Part shown: in pieces, positions 18,823-27,960 of the stretch
Position numbering within the stretch: position 1 is the stretch's first letter
Layout of the letters: each line of letters begins with the position of its first letter
Assembly (NCBI RefSeq): GCF_014650575.1
Contig: NZ_BMVF01000011.1
Span: 62,001 to 126,000 of the forward strand
Direction of reading: 5' to 3'
DNA: 64,000 bases
Source of the DNA: Streptomyces naganishii JCM 4654
GTDB lineage: Bacteria > Actinomycetota > Actinomycetes > Streptomycetales > Streptomycetaceae
Program-made: the position numbers and the translations under genes
Notes under the pieces: model-generated
The model's database searches: none
What the model was told of the DNA's origin: nothing
The model's input: the letters and a program-made list of their open reading frames with translations, nothing else

Positions 18823-21327
18823 ATGGCTGATGACAAGGACAACGGGTCTTCCGGGTGGGGCATGAGAACTGAACACGGGGTTCGGCGCGGTCGTCGTCGA
18901 GCCGGTCTGAGAACGCGCACGTGGGTGGCGCTGGGGGCGGTCGTCGCCGGTGGCGGCGTGGCTGTGGCGACCGTCGCGATGGCCGGGTCGCCGGGCCATG
19001 CAGGAGCGTCGGCCGCGCGGGGACCGATCAAGACGCACGTCCACTCACTGTCCCTGACTGGGGCGAGTGCGTCGCTCAAGACACTGGGGGCCCAGGCCAC
19101 GGCTCCGTTCAGCATGGTGGGTGTCACCTGGAACGGCGCGCACGCCAAGCTGCGCGGCGCGGTGGAGGTGCGGACCCGTTCCGCCGTCAGCGGCCACTGG
19201 ACGTCGTGGCTGAAGATGCAGCAGCCGGACGACATCCCCGACGCCGCCGAGCTGAACCGGCCCGGTGTGCGTGGCGGGATGTCGCCCATGTGGTCGGGGC
19301 CGTCGAACGGTATCCAGGTCCGTGCGACCGGCGCGGGCAAGGCGACCGCGTTGCCCGCCGGGCTGCGGGTGGACCTGGTCGACCCGGGCGAGCCGGCCGG
19401 CGGCGCGACGCAGCAGTCGGGCATGGGCCTGGCGGGATATGCCGTGGACGCGACGTCAACCGACACCGCGACGCCGACGGACAGCGTCGCTCCTACCGAC
19501 ACCGCACCAGCCACTGCAGGCAGCGACGCTTCGGGGACCCCGACCGCGACGGACTCCGCCTCGCCCACCGACATCCCCACGCCCACGGACTCGGCATCGA
19601 TCGCGCCGTCCAACGGGACCTCCGCATCCAGCTCGCCAAGTGCGTCCCCGACGTCCTGGCCCAGCCAGCTTCCGTCGCTGTCCGAGGCGTACCCGTCCTG
19701 CACGACCTCCTCCAGCAGCCCCTCCGCGACCGCGTCGCCGACCCCGCCGGACCCGGTGCCGGCCGCGACCACCTCGACGGTGGCACCGCCGACCGTGGTC
19801 ACCCGGGCCGGCTGGGGCGCGGACGAGTGCGCGCGGGATACGGGTTACCCGTCGTACGGCTCGGCGGTGAAAGTGATGTTCGTCCACCACACCGACACCA
19901 CCAACGACTACTCCTGTGCCGACTCCCCGGCGATCGTGCGCGGCATCTACGCCGAGCACCTCAACCAGGGCTGGCGCGACCTCGGCTACAACTTCCTCGT
20001 CGACAAGTGCGGCACCATTTTCGAGGGCCGCTTCGGCGGGATGGCGCTGCCCGTTGTGGGCGCCCAGACCTACGGGTTCAACACCAACAGCATGGGCGTG
20101 GCCGCCATCGGCACCTACACCGACCTCAGCGGCGGCGACTCCACGGCCAGCACCTTCCCCGGGGCCGCGCCGAGCCAGGCGATGATGGCGTCCATCGCCC
20201 GCATCGCGGCCTGGAAGTTCGGCATGACCGGCGTGAACCCGGGCACCGGTACCGCGTCCCTGCCCGAGGGCTCCTCCGACAGCCACGGCTTCACCCTGGG
20301 CAACAGCTACAGCTTCAACGTGGTCTCCGGGCACCGCAACGGCTTCGCCACCGACTGCCCCGGCAACCAGCTCTACAACGCCCTGAGCACGATCCGCTCC
20401 TACGCGTCCGGCCCGGTCGGCACGGTCTCCGTCACCGGACTCGCCGGCGGGGCGGTCAAGTCCGGGACGAGCTACTACACCAAGGGCGCGGCCACAGTGA
20501 GCTGGACGACCTCCACGCCGTCCGCGGTGATCTCCGGGTTCGACGTCCTGGTCGACGGGAAGGCCGTGGCGCACACCTCAGCCTCCGCCCGTTCCACCTC
20601 GATCTCGGTAGCCTCCGGCACCCACACGGTCCAGGTCCGCGCCACCCATGTCCGGGGTTCGACCACGCTGTCCGGCTCGGTCACCCTGGTCGGTGACACG
20701 ACCGCGCCGACCTTCCCGACCGCTCCCGGCGTGCGGGTGCGCACCGGCACGGTGAACTCCACCTCGGTCCCGGTCACGGTGACCTGGAAGGCCGCGGACA
20801 ACGCGGCACTCGCCAAGGTCATGGCGACCTCGCCGTCCTCGGCCACCTTCGGCCCGACGGTGACCTCCTGGGCCACCACTGCCAAGCCCGGCGCCTCGGA
20901 CCTGTTCGCCCTGAAGGCGTACGACGTAGCCGGCAACACCGGCGGCGCCTCCGTCTACCGGACGCCGAACATCATTCAGGAGACCTCCACCACCCGCACC
21001 GGCACCTGGACCCGCAAGAGCAGCACCAGCTACCTGGGCGGCTACTCGTACAGCTCGTCGTCCGCCAAGGCCTCGATCAGCTGGACCTTCACCGGACGCT
21101 CGGTGGCCTGGATCGTCTCGCGGGCTTCCACTTCGGGCCAGGCCTACGTCTACCTCGACGGCACCAAGGTCACCACGGTGGACCTGAAGTCGTCCACCAC
21201 CCTCTACCGGCAGGCGCTCTGGACCAAGACCTGGTCCAGCCCCGCCAAACACACCCTCAAGATCGTCGTGGTCGGCACCTCGGGCCGCCCGGCCATCACC
21301 ACCGACGGCATCGCAACCATCAGCTGA
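18823..21327 (+). CDS. Secreted PGRP-type N-acetylmuramoyl-L-alanine amidase
   Basis: 834-aa exported protein. Basic N-terminus and hydrophobic segment (WVALGAVVAGGGVAVATVAMAG, a likely signal/anchor at residues 30-55). Then a beta-rich N-domain and a long Ser/Thr/Pro linker (about 205-315). The peptidoglycan-recognition amidase domain begins at TRAGWGADE: zinc ligands are indicated by MFVHHTDT and by SGHRNG about 150 residues later. The C-terminal ~300 residues look like Ig-like and jelly-roll repeats ending at 834. It cleaves the glycan-peptide bond of peptidoglycan, probably in cell-wall remodelling. Monocistronic, closed by a 14-bp hairpin. An internal ATG at 18862 is an alternative start. 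Confidence 0.88.
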   Translation: MADDKDNGSSGWGMRTEHGVRRGRRRAGLRTRTWVALGAVVAGGGVAVATVAMAGSPGHAGASAARGPIKTHVHSLSLTGASASLKTLGAQATAPFSMVGVTWNGAHAKLRGAVEVRTRSAVSGHWTSWLKMQQPDDIPDAAELNRPGVRGGMSPMWSGPSNGIQVRATGAGKATALPAGLRVDLVDPGEPAGGATQQSGMGLAGYAVDATSTDTATPTDSVAPTDTAPATAGSDASGTPTATDSASPTDIPTPTDSASIAPSNGTSASSSPSASPTSWPSQLPSLSEAYPSCTTSSSSPSATASPTPPDPVPAATTSTVAPPTVVTRAGWGADECARDTGYPSYGSAVKVMFVHHTDTTNDYSCADSPAIVRGIYAEHLNQGWRDLGYNFLVDKCGTIFEGRFGGMALPVVGAQTYGFNTNSMGVAAIGTYTDLSGGDSTASTFPGAAPSQAMMASIARIAAWKFGMTGVNPGTGTASLPEGSSDSHGFTLGNSYSFNVVSGHRNGFATDCPGNQLYNALSTIRSYASGPVGTVSVTGLAGGAVKSGTSYYTKGAATVSWTTSTPSAVISGFDVLVDGKAVAHTSASARSTSISVASGTHTVQVRATHVRGSTTLSGSVTLVGDTTAPTFPTAPGVRVRTGTVNSTSVPVTVTWKAADNAALAKVMATSPSSATFGPTVTSWATTAKPGASDLFALKAYDVAGNTGGASVYRTPNIIQETSTTRTGTWTRKSSTSYLGGYSYSSSSAKASISWTFTGRSVAWIVSRASTSGQAYVYLDGTKVTTVDLKSSTTLYRQALWTKTWSSPAKHTLKIVVVGTSGRPAITTDGIATIS

Positions 21328-21346
21328 ACCCTCGGCCGCACTTCAC

Positions 21347-21382
21347 GAAGGAGCCCTCCGCCCGCGGACGGAGGGCTCCTTC
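21347..21382 (+). terminator. 14-bp hairpin terminator
   Basis: GAAGGAGCCCTCCG and CGGAGGGCTCCTTC form a perfect 14-bp stem with an 8-nt loop, 19 nt after the amidase stop. It ends just before the IS5 remnant. Confidence 0.85.
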
Positions 21383-21410
21383 GGCGGCCTCGCTCCGCTA
21401 AAGGGTCCTC

Positions 21411-21787
21411 ACAAAGGCGTTGGACGGGGCGGTGTGTGATGAGGCAGGTGGCGAGGCCGAGGAAGGCTTCGTGGTTGTAGTCGCGGTCGGCGAACAGCAT
21501 GTCGGGCCGTCGCCTGTGCCGGTCGACAAGTCCTGCGACGGCCGGGACCTTGTCCAGCAGAGGCAGCAGCTGGGCGATGTCGTTGCGGTTGCCGCCGGTC
21601 AGCGACACCGCGAGGAGGATGCCCTGCCCGTCGGTGAGGATGTGGTGCTTGCTGCCCGGCCGTGCGCGGTGGACCGGGCTGGGCCCGCTTCTGGGCCCCG
21701 CCGGGCTGCCCGCACGTGGGAGGAATCGATCACCGCCCGCGACCAGTCCAGCTTCTTCACCGAGCGCAGCTTCTTCAGCAGCACCAG
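21411..21787 (-). pseudogene. IS5-family transposase remnant
   Basis: Minus-strand pieces read LDWSRAVIDSSHVRAARRG, then after a frameshift near 21700 LAVSLTGGNRND...PLLDKVPAVAGLV...DMLFADRDYN, then directly HEAFLGLATCLITHRPVQRLC. These are the DDE-core start and the extreme C-terminus of an IS5-group transposase joined by an internal deletion of roughly a hundred codons, which removed the rest of the catalytic core. The N-terminal third is also absent. The copy cannot make a functional transposase. Confidence 0.85.
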
Positions 21788-21841
21788 GATGTGGCGTTCC
21801 TCCGCGACGGCGACGAAGTACCGGAGCGAGCGGAGGTCCAC
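21788..21841 (-). pseudogene. LysR-type regulator, N-terminal stub
   Basis: From the GTG at 21841 the minus strand reads VDLRSLRYFVAVAEERHI, the canonical first helix of LysR-type regulators, and then runs straight into IS5 transposase sequence. The gene was divergent from the dihydroxyphthalate-decarboxylase-like gene at 21950, the usual position of a pathway LysR. Only about 18 codons survive. Confidence 0.75.
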
Positions 21842-21850
21842 CGCAAACAC

Positions 21851-21901
21851 GATACCCGCGCGGTATCGGACGTACCGAGATGGTCTTGGACTGCAGATAC
21901 C
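21851..21901. promoter_or_regulatory. GATACC/GGTATC repeat cluster (LysR site)
   Basis: GATACC-CGCGC-GGTATC (21851-21867) is a perfect dyad and a further GATACC half site lies at 21896-21901, between the LysR stub and the decarboxylase-like gene. A dyad plus a promoter-proximal half site is the usual arrangement of LysR recognition and activation sites. Confidence 0.5.
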
Positions 21902-21949
21902 GCGACGGCCAACGATGGGAGGCAGTGGAGCCGACAAGGAGGGATCTTC

Positions 21950-22946
21950 ATGACCAACCCCGCTCTCACGGTCGGGTGCTTCGAGTACGACACGACGCGG
22001 GCGCTGTTCGACGGGTCCGTCAGGGAAGACGGCATCGACGTCACGATGGGGACCGCTGCCACCCTGCCGGAGATCTTCGATCGCCTGATCCGCGGAAACG
22101 CCTTCGACGTCGCCGAACTCGGGCTCACGTTCTACCTGCGGCTCCTGGATACCGGCTTGCCGTACGTCGCGATGCCGATCTTCCCGAACCGCGTGTTCCG
22201 GCACTCCTGCATCTTCGTCAACATCCACAGCGGGATCACCGAACCGGGTGATCTTGCAGGCAAGACCATCGGCGAGTTCGGCACCTACGGCCAGGACTCC
22301 GGTGTGTGGGCCAAGGGGATCCTGATGGACGAGTACGGGTTCGAGCCCGAGAAGAGCCGTTGGGTGATCGGCGGCCTCGAACACCCCGCGTTCCCCTTCG
22401 ACTTCATCCCGCATCCGCACCCGGGTGAAGTCGACGTGAGCGTCGCGCCCGGGGAAGACACTGAACGCGATGCTCGACTCCGGCGAGATCGACGCCCTGG
22501 TTTCGGCGAACGTCCCGGAGTGCGTGCTCGCCGGTTCCCCGAACGTCCGCCGCCTGTTTCCCGACTTCGAACCATTGGAACGCGACTACTACCGGCGAAT
22601 GGGCATCTTCCCGATCATGCACACCATGGTCATCCGGCGGGATCTCCTGCGGGACCGTCCCGGCCTCGCGCACGGCGTCTACCGCATCTTCTCCCGGGCC
22701 AAGGACGCCGCCGCAGACCGCTACGGCCAGAACGGGCGGCTCTACCAGGTGCAGACCATGGTTCCGTGGATGAACGCCCTCGTCGAGCGCAATCGCGAGG
22801 AGTTCCCCGAGGACTGGTGGCCCTACGGCATCACCGTCAACCGCACCGCCCTCGACGCCAATCTGCGCTATCACCACGAGCAGGGCCTGACCACGCGGCA
22901 GTGGAGGATCGAGGACGTCTTCGCCGCGGAGCTACTCGCTACCTGA
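21950..22946 (+). pseudogene. 4,5-dihydroxyphthalate decarboxylase-like gene, frameshifted
   Basis: Starts at ATG 21950 with GGAGGGATC upstream: LTVGCFEYDTTRALFDG and TYGQDSGVWAKG are typical of the 4,5-dihydroxyphthalate decarboxylase (Pht5) / periplasmic-binding-like fold. The frame is lost at the G4 run 22451-22454: before it VDVSVAPG, and in the next frame KTLNAMLDSGEIDALVSA continues the family sequence to HHEQGLTTRQWRIEDVF and a stop at 22944-22946. Removing one G restores a ~332-aa protein. The rest is well conserved, so the lesion is recent or a sequencing error. Such enzymes decarboxylate protocatechuate precursors in phthalate breakdown. Confidence 0.85.
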
Positions 22947-23457
22947 CTGGAGTACTACGGGTGCGCTACGCGCAGCGCGGGGCTGTCAGAGGAGGGTGTT
23001 GTACGTGCCCCAGCCGACGCCGATCCGGATGCGGGTGGCGACGGCGGGGGCGGCTCCGGCGTCGAGGGCTGCTTGGCAGCGGGCGAGTCGCCGCTCGCAT
23101 TCCTTGATCGCCTGGCGCGGGAGGCGACGCCGCGCGCCCCGGGTGTGCGGCCCCTCTTCCCCGCCCGAGCCTGTCGACGGCCCCGTTGCGCCTGTGCTGA
23201 CAGGGCCGTTGCCCGCCCTTCTCAGCAACTTCTCAACGTCTTCTCAAAGTCCTCGGCCGACACCTCGTGCAGGCTGTTCCAGGCCAGTGCCTGCTTCACT
23301 TCCGTCGCTCCGGCGCCGCGGGCCCACGGTCTTACCTGGAGGGGTGAACGCGGCGGGTTTGTCGAATGTTCAGGTTCCGGCTGTTGCCGCGACAGAACTG
23401 TCGATTACCCCTGTTCCGCATCGCTGCCCGCGTCATCAATAGCAACTGGAGTTAGTT
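22947..23457. other. Gene-poor stretch with recombinase scrap
   Basis: 511 nt between the broken decarboxylase gene and the phosphodiesterase. It holds a minus-strand serine-recombinase fragment (separate entry). The ~100 nt before the phosphodiesterase is lower in GC and should contain its promoter. No intact gene is seen. Confidence 0.5.
23028..23111 (-). pseudogene. Serine recombinase C-terminal fragment
   Basis: A minus-strand stretch reads AIKECERRLARCQAALDAGA, like the C-terminal coiled-coil of large serine recombinases in Streptomyces integrative elements (iaecerrLa.y.aaLdaGadp). The frame then drifts into non-homologous residues and no catalytic domain is present. Confidence 0.4.
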
Positions 23458-25119
23458 GTGACCCGCCGATCCGTACGACTGGCCGCCGCCCTCGGTGTCG
23501 CCACGACCCTCGCCGGAGGCTCACTCGCCGCGGCGTCGGAGCTCACCGGCACCTCCGCCGCGCCGCAGAAGCCCGCAGCCGCCAAGCACGTCCTCCTACT
23601 GTCCGTCGACGGTCTGCACCAGTCGGATCTGTCCTGGTACGTCGCCCGCCACCCCGGCTCCGCGTTGGCCCGGCTGGTGAACGGCGGCGTGCACTACAGC
23701 AACGCGCACACCACCACCCCCTCGGACTCCTTCCCCGGCATGACCGCTCAGGTCACCGGCGGCGGCCCGGGCACCACCGGCGTCTACTACGACGACACGT
23801 ACAACCACGCGCTGCTTCCGGCCGGTACCACCAACTGCAAGACCGCCAAGCCCGGTGTTGAGGTGGACCTCACCGAGGACCTGGACAAGAACAAGGCTGC
23901 CCTCGACGCCGGCCAGGGCCTCAAGAACCTGCCGGGCAGCATCCTGCAGATGACCGGTCGGCCGCAGAGCCTGCTCGACCCGAGCAAGCTGCCGGTCGAC
24001 CCCAGGACATGCAAGCCGGTCTACCCGCACTCGTACCTGCAGGTGAACACGGTCTTCAACGTGGCTCGCCACGCCGGTCTGCGTACCGCGTGGTCGGACA
24101 AGCACATCGCGTACGACATCCTCAATGGCCCGTCCGGCACGGGCATCCAGGACCAGTTCTCCCCGGAGATCAACAGCGACGCCAACGGCTACCCGGCCGG
24201 TAACGACTGGACCACCGACAACAAGGCCACCGAGCAGTACGACAATTACAAGGTCCAGGCCGTCCTCAACGAGATCGACGGCTACGACCACTCCCGCAGG
24301 CACAAGGTCGGCACCCCGGCGATCTTCGGCATGAACTTCCAGTCGGTTTCCACCGCCCAGAAGCTCCCCACCTCCGAGGGCCTCAGGGGCGGCTACGCGG
24401 CCAAGGGCGTCCCCGGCCGGCTGCTGCAGAAGAACCTCGACTTCGTCAACAATGAAGTCGGCGCGATGGTCAAGGAAATCCAGGCCAAGGGCCTGGCCTC
24501 CAGCACGGACATCGTCCTGTCCGCCAAGCACGGCCAGTCGCCGACAGACCCCAGTGCCCTGACCCGTATCGACGACGGCCCGCTGCTCGACGGTCTCAAC
24601 GCAGCCTGGAAGAAGAAGCATGCGGGCGCCGGTGACCTTGTCGCGCACTCTGTGGATGACGACGGCATGCTGCTGTGGCTGAACGATCGCTCCGCCGAGG
24701 CCACGTCATTCGCCAAGCGGTACCTGCTCGCCCAGAGCGGTCAGGGCAACGACATCAACGGCGATGCCAAGGCGTTCACCACCAGTGGCCTCAGCAAGGT
24801 CTACGCGGGCAGGGAGGCTGCCGCGTACTTCGGCGTCAAACCCGGTGACGCGCGGGTGCCGGACCTGTTCGGCATCGCCAAGTACGGCGTCGTCTACACC
24901 GGCGGCCACAAGAAGATTGCCGAGCACGGCGGCGCCCACGCCGATGACTTGAACGTCCCGCTCATCATCTCCGGCGCCGGCACCCCCGCGGGTGTCACAA
25001 GGTCGGGTCAGGTCGAGACCACCCAGATCGCGCCGACGATCCTTTCCCTCCTCGGCCTGAACCCCGACAACCTACAGGCCGTCCAGAAGGAACACACCCA
25101 GGTCCTGCCGGTCCGTTGA
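23458..25119 (+). CDS. Secreted alkaline-phosphatase-superfamily phosphodiesterase
   Basis: Exported 553-aa enzyme of the type I phosphodiesterase/nucleotide pyrophosphatase group. GTG start; signal peptide with an AAALGVATTLAGGSLAAAS core cleaved near residue 28. Zinc-site and nucleophile motifs: LLLSVDGLH, the nucleophile in TTTPSDSFPGM (near residue 88), TAWSDKH, LSAKHGQSP and the C-terminal AEHGGAHADDLNVPL. It probably hydrolyses phosphodiester or pyrophosphate bonds outside the cell to scavenge phosphate. Stand-alone gene; low-GC upstream region. Exact substrate unknown. Confidence 0.85.
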   Translation: MTRRSVRLAAALGVATTLAGGSLAAASELTGTSAAPQKPAAAKHVLLLSVDGLHQSDLSWYVARHPGSALARLVNGGVHYSNAHTTTPSDSFPGMTAQVTGGGPGTTGVYYDDTYNHALLPAGTTNCKTAKPGVEVDLTEDLDKNKAALDAGQGLKNLPGSILQMTGRPQSLLDPSKLPVDPRTCKPVYPHSYLQVNTVFNVARHAGLRTAWSDKHIAYDILNGPSGTGIQDQFSPEINSDANGYPAGNDWTTDNKATEQYDNYKVQAVLNEIDGYDHSRRHKVGTPAIFGMNFQSVSTAQKLPTSEGLRGGYAAKGVPGRLLQKNLDFVNNEVGAMVKEIQAKGLASSTDIVLSAKHGQSPTDPSALTRIDDGPLLDGLNAAWKKKHAGAGDLVAHSVDDDGMLLWLNDRSAEATSFAKRYLLAQSGQGNDINGDAKAFTTSGLSKVYAGREAAAYFGVKPGDARVPDLFGIAKYGVVYTGGHKKIAEHGGAHADDLNVPLIISGAGTPAGVTRSGQVETTQIAPTILSLLGLNPDNLQAVQKEHTQVLPVR

Positions 25120-25442
25120 CCCTCGGCAACCCGTAACTCCGGCGCGGGTGGGCCGTGTGCAGAACAGCGTGCGGCCCGGCCGTGCATGCGTGCCGTCAAG
25201 TTCTGGATGTGCCACGGCCTGCCCGCAAGCACGAGCCCGCTGAAAAGGGAAGCCGATTCCGGAGGCGGGCGAGGATCTGGGCATTCATCCCGGGACGCTG
25301 CACAGCTGGTGTCGCGGGCGCGGCGCAGCGGGTCGCCGTTGGTGCGTCGGCGGGCGAGGGCCAACAGGGCTTGCTTGTGCCCCTTCCTGCTGCGCGTGAT
25401 GTGGGGTTCGGTGCGGCGCCGGCGTACCGATGCCCTTGTTTC
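25120..25442. other. Intergenic stretch, possible IS3 scrap
   Basis: 323 nt between convergent genes. The only recognisable item is a 16-codon fragment at 25271-25318 (+ strand, EDLGIHPGTLHSWCR) resembling the helix-turn-helix of IS3-family OrfA proteins. No hairpin of note and no gene. Confidence 0.35.
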
Positions 25443-26111
25443 TCACGGGGAACTCCCGCTCGGCAGTGCGTCGGCGGTGCCGGAATCCGGTGGGACGGGT
25501 TTCGCGCGTACCGGGCCGGACGGGGTGCGCGGCCATGCCGTACGCGCGGCCAGGCAGCCCAGCGCGAAGGACGTCAAGTGGCCGACGTCGGCGAGTTTCT
25601 GGTCGTACAGCACCGCGGCCGTCAGCGCCGCAGCGAGCAGGGGCAGGCCGTAACGCCGCAGCGGGCCGTCGACGAGTGCGAGCAGGCAGGCGCCCGTTGT
25701 CACCAGGCCGTAGCTGATGCCCACGTCACGGGACCGGGTGGGGACGCCCGGCAGATGGGCGACGTGCATCAGCCACAGGGCCCCCTCGGTGAGCAGGGTC
25801 GCGGTGAGATGGCCGAAGACGAACACGCCGCAGGCGCGCCGCGTGCCCCAGCGCCATTCGGCGGATCCCAGGACCAAGGCCACGGCGGCGATACCGACCA
25901 GGGTCGGCACGCCGTCGACCACCAGGCCGCTGGTGAACAGGGTCCACCACTTGCCGACATCCATGTGATGGACATTGCTGCTGTTGTGGCGCACGAAACG
26001 GGCGCGCTCTGCCGCAGGTTGTCCCTTCAGCCACCACGCGGTCAGCAGCAGGGCCGTCACGTACACGGCGGTACCCGGCAGCCGCCGCGGCAGCGTCCTC
26101 GCAGCCCTCAT
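25443..26111 (-). CDS. Rhomboid-like membrane protein
   Basis: 222-aa protein with about six membrane segments. The HMDVGKWWTLFTSGLVVDG loop, the REVG-like RDVGISYG motif near residue 130 and the late DVGHLTSFALG histidine helix recall actinobacterial rhomboid-like proteins. The usual catalytic GxSG serine is not evident (ISYG in its place), so it may be an inactive rhomboid. Convergent with the phosphodiesterase gene. Function unknown. Confidence 0.6.
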   Translation of the reverse strand: MRAARTLPRRLPGTAVYVTALLLTAWWLKGQPAAERARFVRHNSSNVHHMDVGKWWTLFTSGLVVDGVPTLVGIAAVALVLGSAEWRWGTRRACGVFVFGHLTATLLTEGALWLMHVAHLPGVPTRSRDVGISYGLVTTGACLLALVDGPLRRYGLPLLAAALTAAVLYDQKLADVGHLTSFALGCLAARTAWPRTPSGPVRAKPVPPDSGTADALPSGSSP

Positions 26112-26732
26112 CCCCGTCCGTTCCCTGTGCTTCGTTCTTCTCGACGTGTGCGCTCACGTGTGCGCTCGGGTACTCACGGGCGGTGTGCCCGGCCTTCTCG
26201 GGAAGAGACCGTCGGTCGCTGCGTCCGGTTCCGACGGAGGCCGACATAAAAGGGTGTCTCTGATCGCCGGTTGGCGACGCGGCAATCGGCCTGGTCTCCG
26301 GCGGGAGTGGTGACCGCAGCGCGGGTGGGGGAGCGGTGCGACTCGGGGCCTGGGTTCCTGTGGAGCAGGTCATCAGTGGCCCAAGGCTGCTCCAAATAAA
26401 GGACGCACACTCCGGAATCCGGACGCCGGGGTCGGGTTCCGGCCAGTCCTTCGCGAACCGCGCATGAACCGACAGCGACTTCGTCGCCACCGTGCGTGAA
26501 CGCCGGGCGAAGGGGTGGTGTTCGGGCGCGGGGGCGGCGACCGCGTCCGACGGTTCGCCGTCGCGGGCCTCAGGCCGGAACCCTTCCTTGTTGTGGCGCG
26601 AGAGCCTGGCCATACTCGTCGGCGCTTGGCATGGGCACGACTTGGGCTTGTGAACGCCGACAGGTCCCGTGCCCTCATTCCTCCGGCCCCGGCCCGACGA
26701 GCGGGCGGGGCAACCCCCACTGGAGGCTTCAC
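26112..26732. other. Long upstream region of S1 protease
   Basis: 621 nt between the divergent rhomboid-like gene and the serine protease. I see no coding pattern and no strong palindrome; it presumably contains both promoters. Confidence 0.5.
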
Positions 26733-27806
26733 ATGGCGCAAAGCCGAAAGGCCTTGACCACCCGCGCGCTCACCGCGGCGAGCGTCGCGGCCCTCACCAC
26801 CGGCGCGGCCCTTCTCCCCGGCGCCGGCCCGGCCGCGGCGGCTCCCGACGGTGTGCGGGCGACCCCGGCCGCCGCCCGCGCCGCGTCCGCCCTCGTCGCA
26901 CGGCTGGGCGACCGTGCCGCCGGTTCCTACTACGACACCGCGGCCCACCGCTTCGTCGTGAACATCACCGACCCGTCCGCGGCCGGCTCGGTCCGCGCCA
27001 CCGGCGCCGTACCGAGAACCGTGCGCCACTCCACCGCCCAACTTCGCGGAGCCATCGGCACGCTGACCCGGCGGGCCAGGATCGCGGGCACCGCCTGGTC
27101 GATCGACCCCCGTCAGGACAAGGTGGTCGTGACCGTCGACCCCACGGTCACCGGCGCCCAGCGCACCCGGCTGAACTCCGTCGTCGGCGCGCTCGGCGAC
27201 AAGGTGGCCGTACGCCGGGCCGCCTCCGCGTTCAAGCCGCTCCTCGCGGGCGGCGACGCCATCTGGGGCGGCGGTGTGCGCTGCTCCCTCGGATTCAACG
27301 TGTCCGTGAACGGCGCGCCGTACTTCCTCACCGCCGGACACTGCGGCAACGCCGCCTCGTCGTGGTCCGACTCGCAGGGCGGCGGGGAGGTCGGCCAGAC
27401 CGTCGACTCGCACTTCCCCGGCATCGACTACGCCCTGGTCCAGTACGACTCCGGCGGCGACAACCCCAGCGCCGTCGACCTCTACGACGGGAGCAGCCAG
27501 CAGATCACGCACGCCGCCGACGCGTACGTGGGCGAATCGGTCACGCGCAGCGGCAGCACCTCGGGCGTCCACAGCGGGACGGTCAACGGGCTGGACGCGA
27601 CCGTCAACTACCAGGAGGGCTCCGTCTCCGGGCTCATCGACACGGATGTGTGCGCCGAGCCCGGCGACAGCGGCGGCGCGCTCTTCGACTCCGACGCGGC
27701 GATCGGTCTGACCTCCGGCGGCAGCGGTGACTGCACGTCCGGCGGTGAGACCTTCTTCCAGCCCGTGCCCGCGGCGCTGAGCGCGGAGGGAGCCACCCTG
27801 CCGTAG
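26733..27806 (+). CDS. Secreted streptogrisin-type S1 serine protease
   Basis: 357-aa preproenzyme. A signal peptide ends at GPAAAAPDG (about residue 38), followed by a ~130-residue propeptide of the alpha-lytic protease type. The mature chymotrypsin-like domain opens near GGDAIWGGGVRCSLGF. Catalytic triad: His in LTAGHCGN, Asp in GIDYALVQY, Ser in EPGDSGGALF. The paired cysteines around RCSLGF and GHCG fit the streptogrisin family. ATG 26733 has GGAGGC 5 nt upstream; upstream in-frame sequence has no family match. Extracellular proteolysis; the propeptide probably guides folding. Confidence 0.92.
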   Translation: MAQSRKALTTRALTAASVAALTTGAALLPGAGPAAAAPDGVRATPAAARAASALVARLGDRAAGSYYDTAAHRFVVNITDPSAAGSVRATGAVPRTVRHSTAQLRGAIGTLTRRARIAGTAWSIDPRQDKVVVTVDPTVTGAQRTRLNSVVGALGDKVAVRRAASAFKPLLAGGDAIWGGGVRCSLGFNVSVNGAPYFLTAGHCGNAASSWSDSQGGGEVGQTVDSHFPGIDYALVQYDSGGDNPSAVDLYDGSSQQITHAADAYVGESVTRSGSTSGVHSGTVNGLDATVNYQEGSVSGLIDTDVCAEPGDSGGALFDSDAAIGLTSGGSGDCTSGGETFFQPVPAALSAEGATLP

Positions 27807-27860
27807 CAGCCGCCGGGCGCCCGCAGGCCGTGGCGGTCGCGGGAACGCCACGCGGCCGTA

Positions 27861-27895
27861 GCCTCAACCAGCCCGTGCCCGGGGCTGGTTGAGGC
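27861..27895. terminator. 14-bp bidirectional hairpin
   Basis: GCCTCAACCAGCCC and GGGCTGGTTGAGGC form a perfect 14-bp stem with a 7-nt loop. It lies between the convergent serine protease (ends 27806) and metallophosphoesterase (ends 27961), so it can serve both. Confidence 0.85.
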
Positions 27896-27960
27896 CCTCT
27901 CCCGACCGACCCCCGCGACGGCCCCGGGGGTCTTCGCGCTACGGCGAGCGGACGGCCGGC

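Noticed and set aside
22430-22475. Programmed frameshift in the dihydroxyphthalate decarboxylase-like gene
   Set aside because: A plain G4 run with no downstream pseudoknot or typical slippery heptamer, next to other decayed genes; mutation or sequencing error is simpler.
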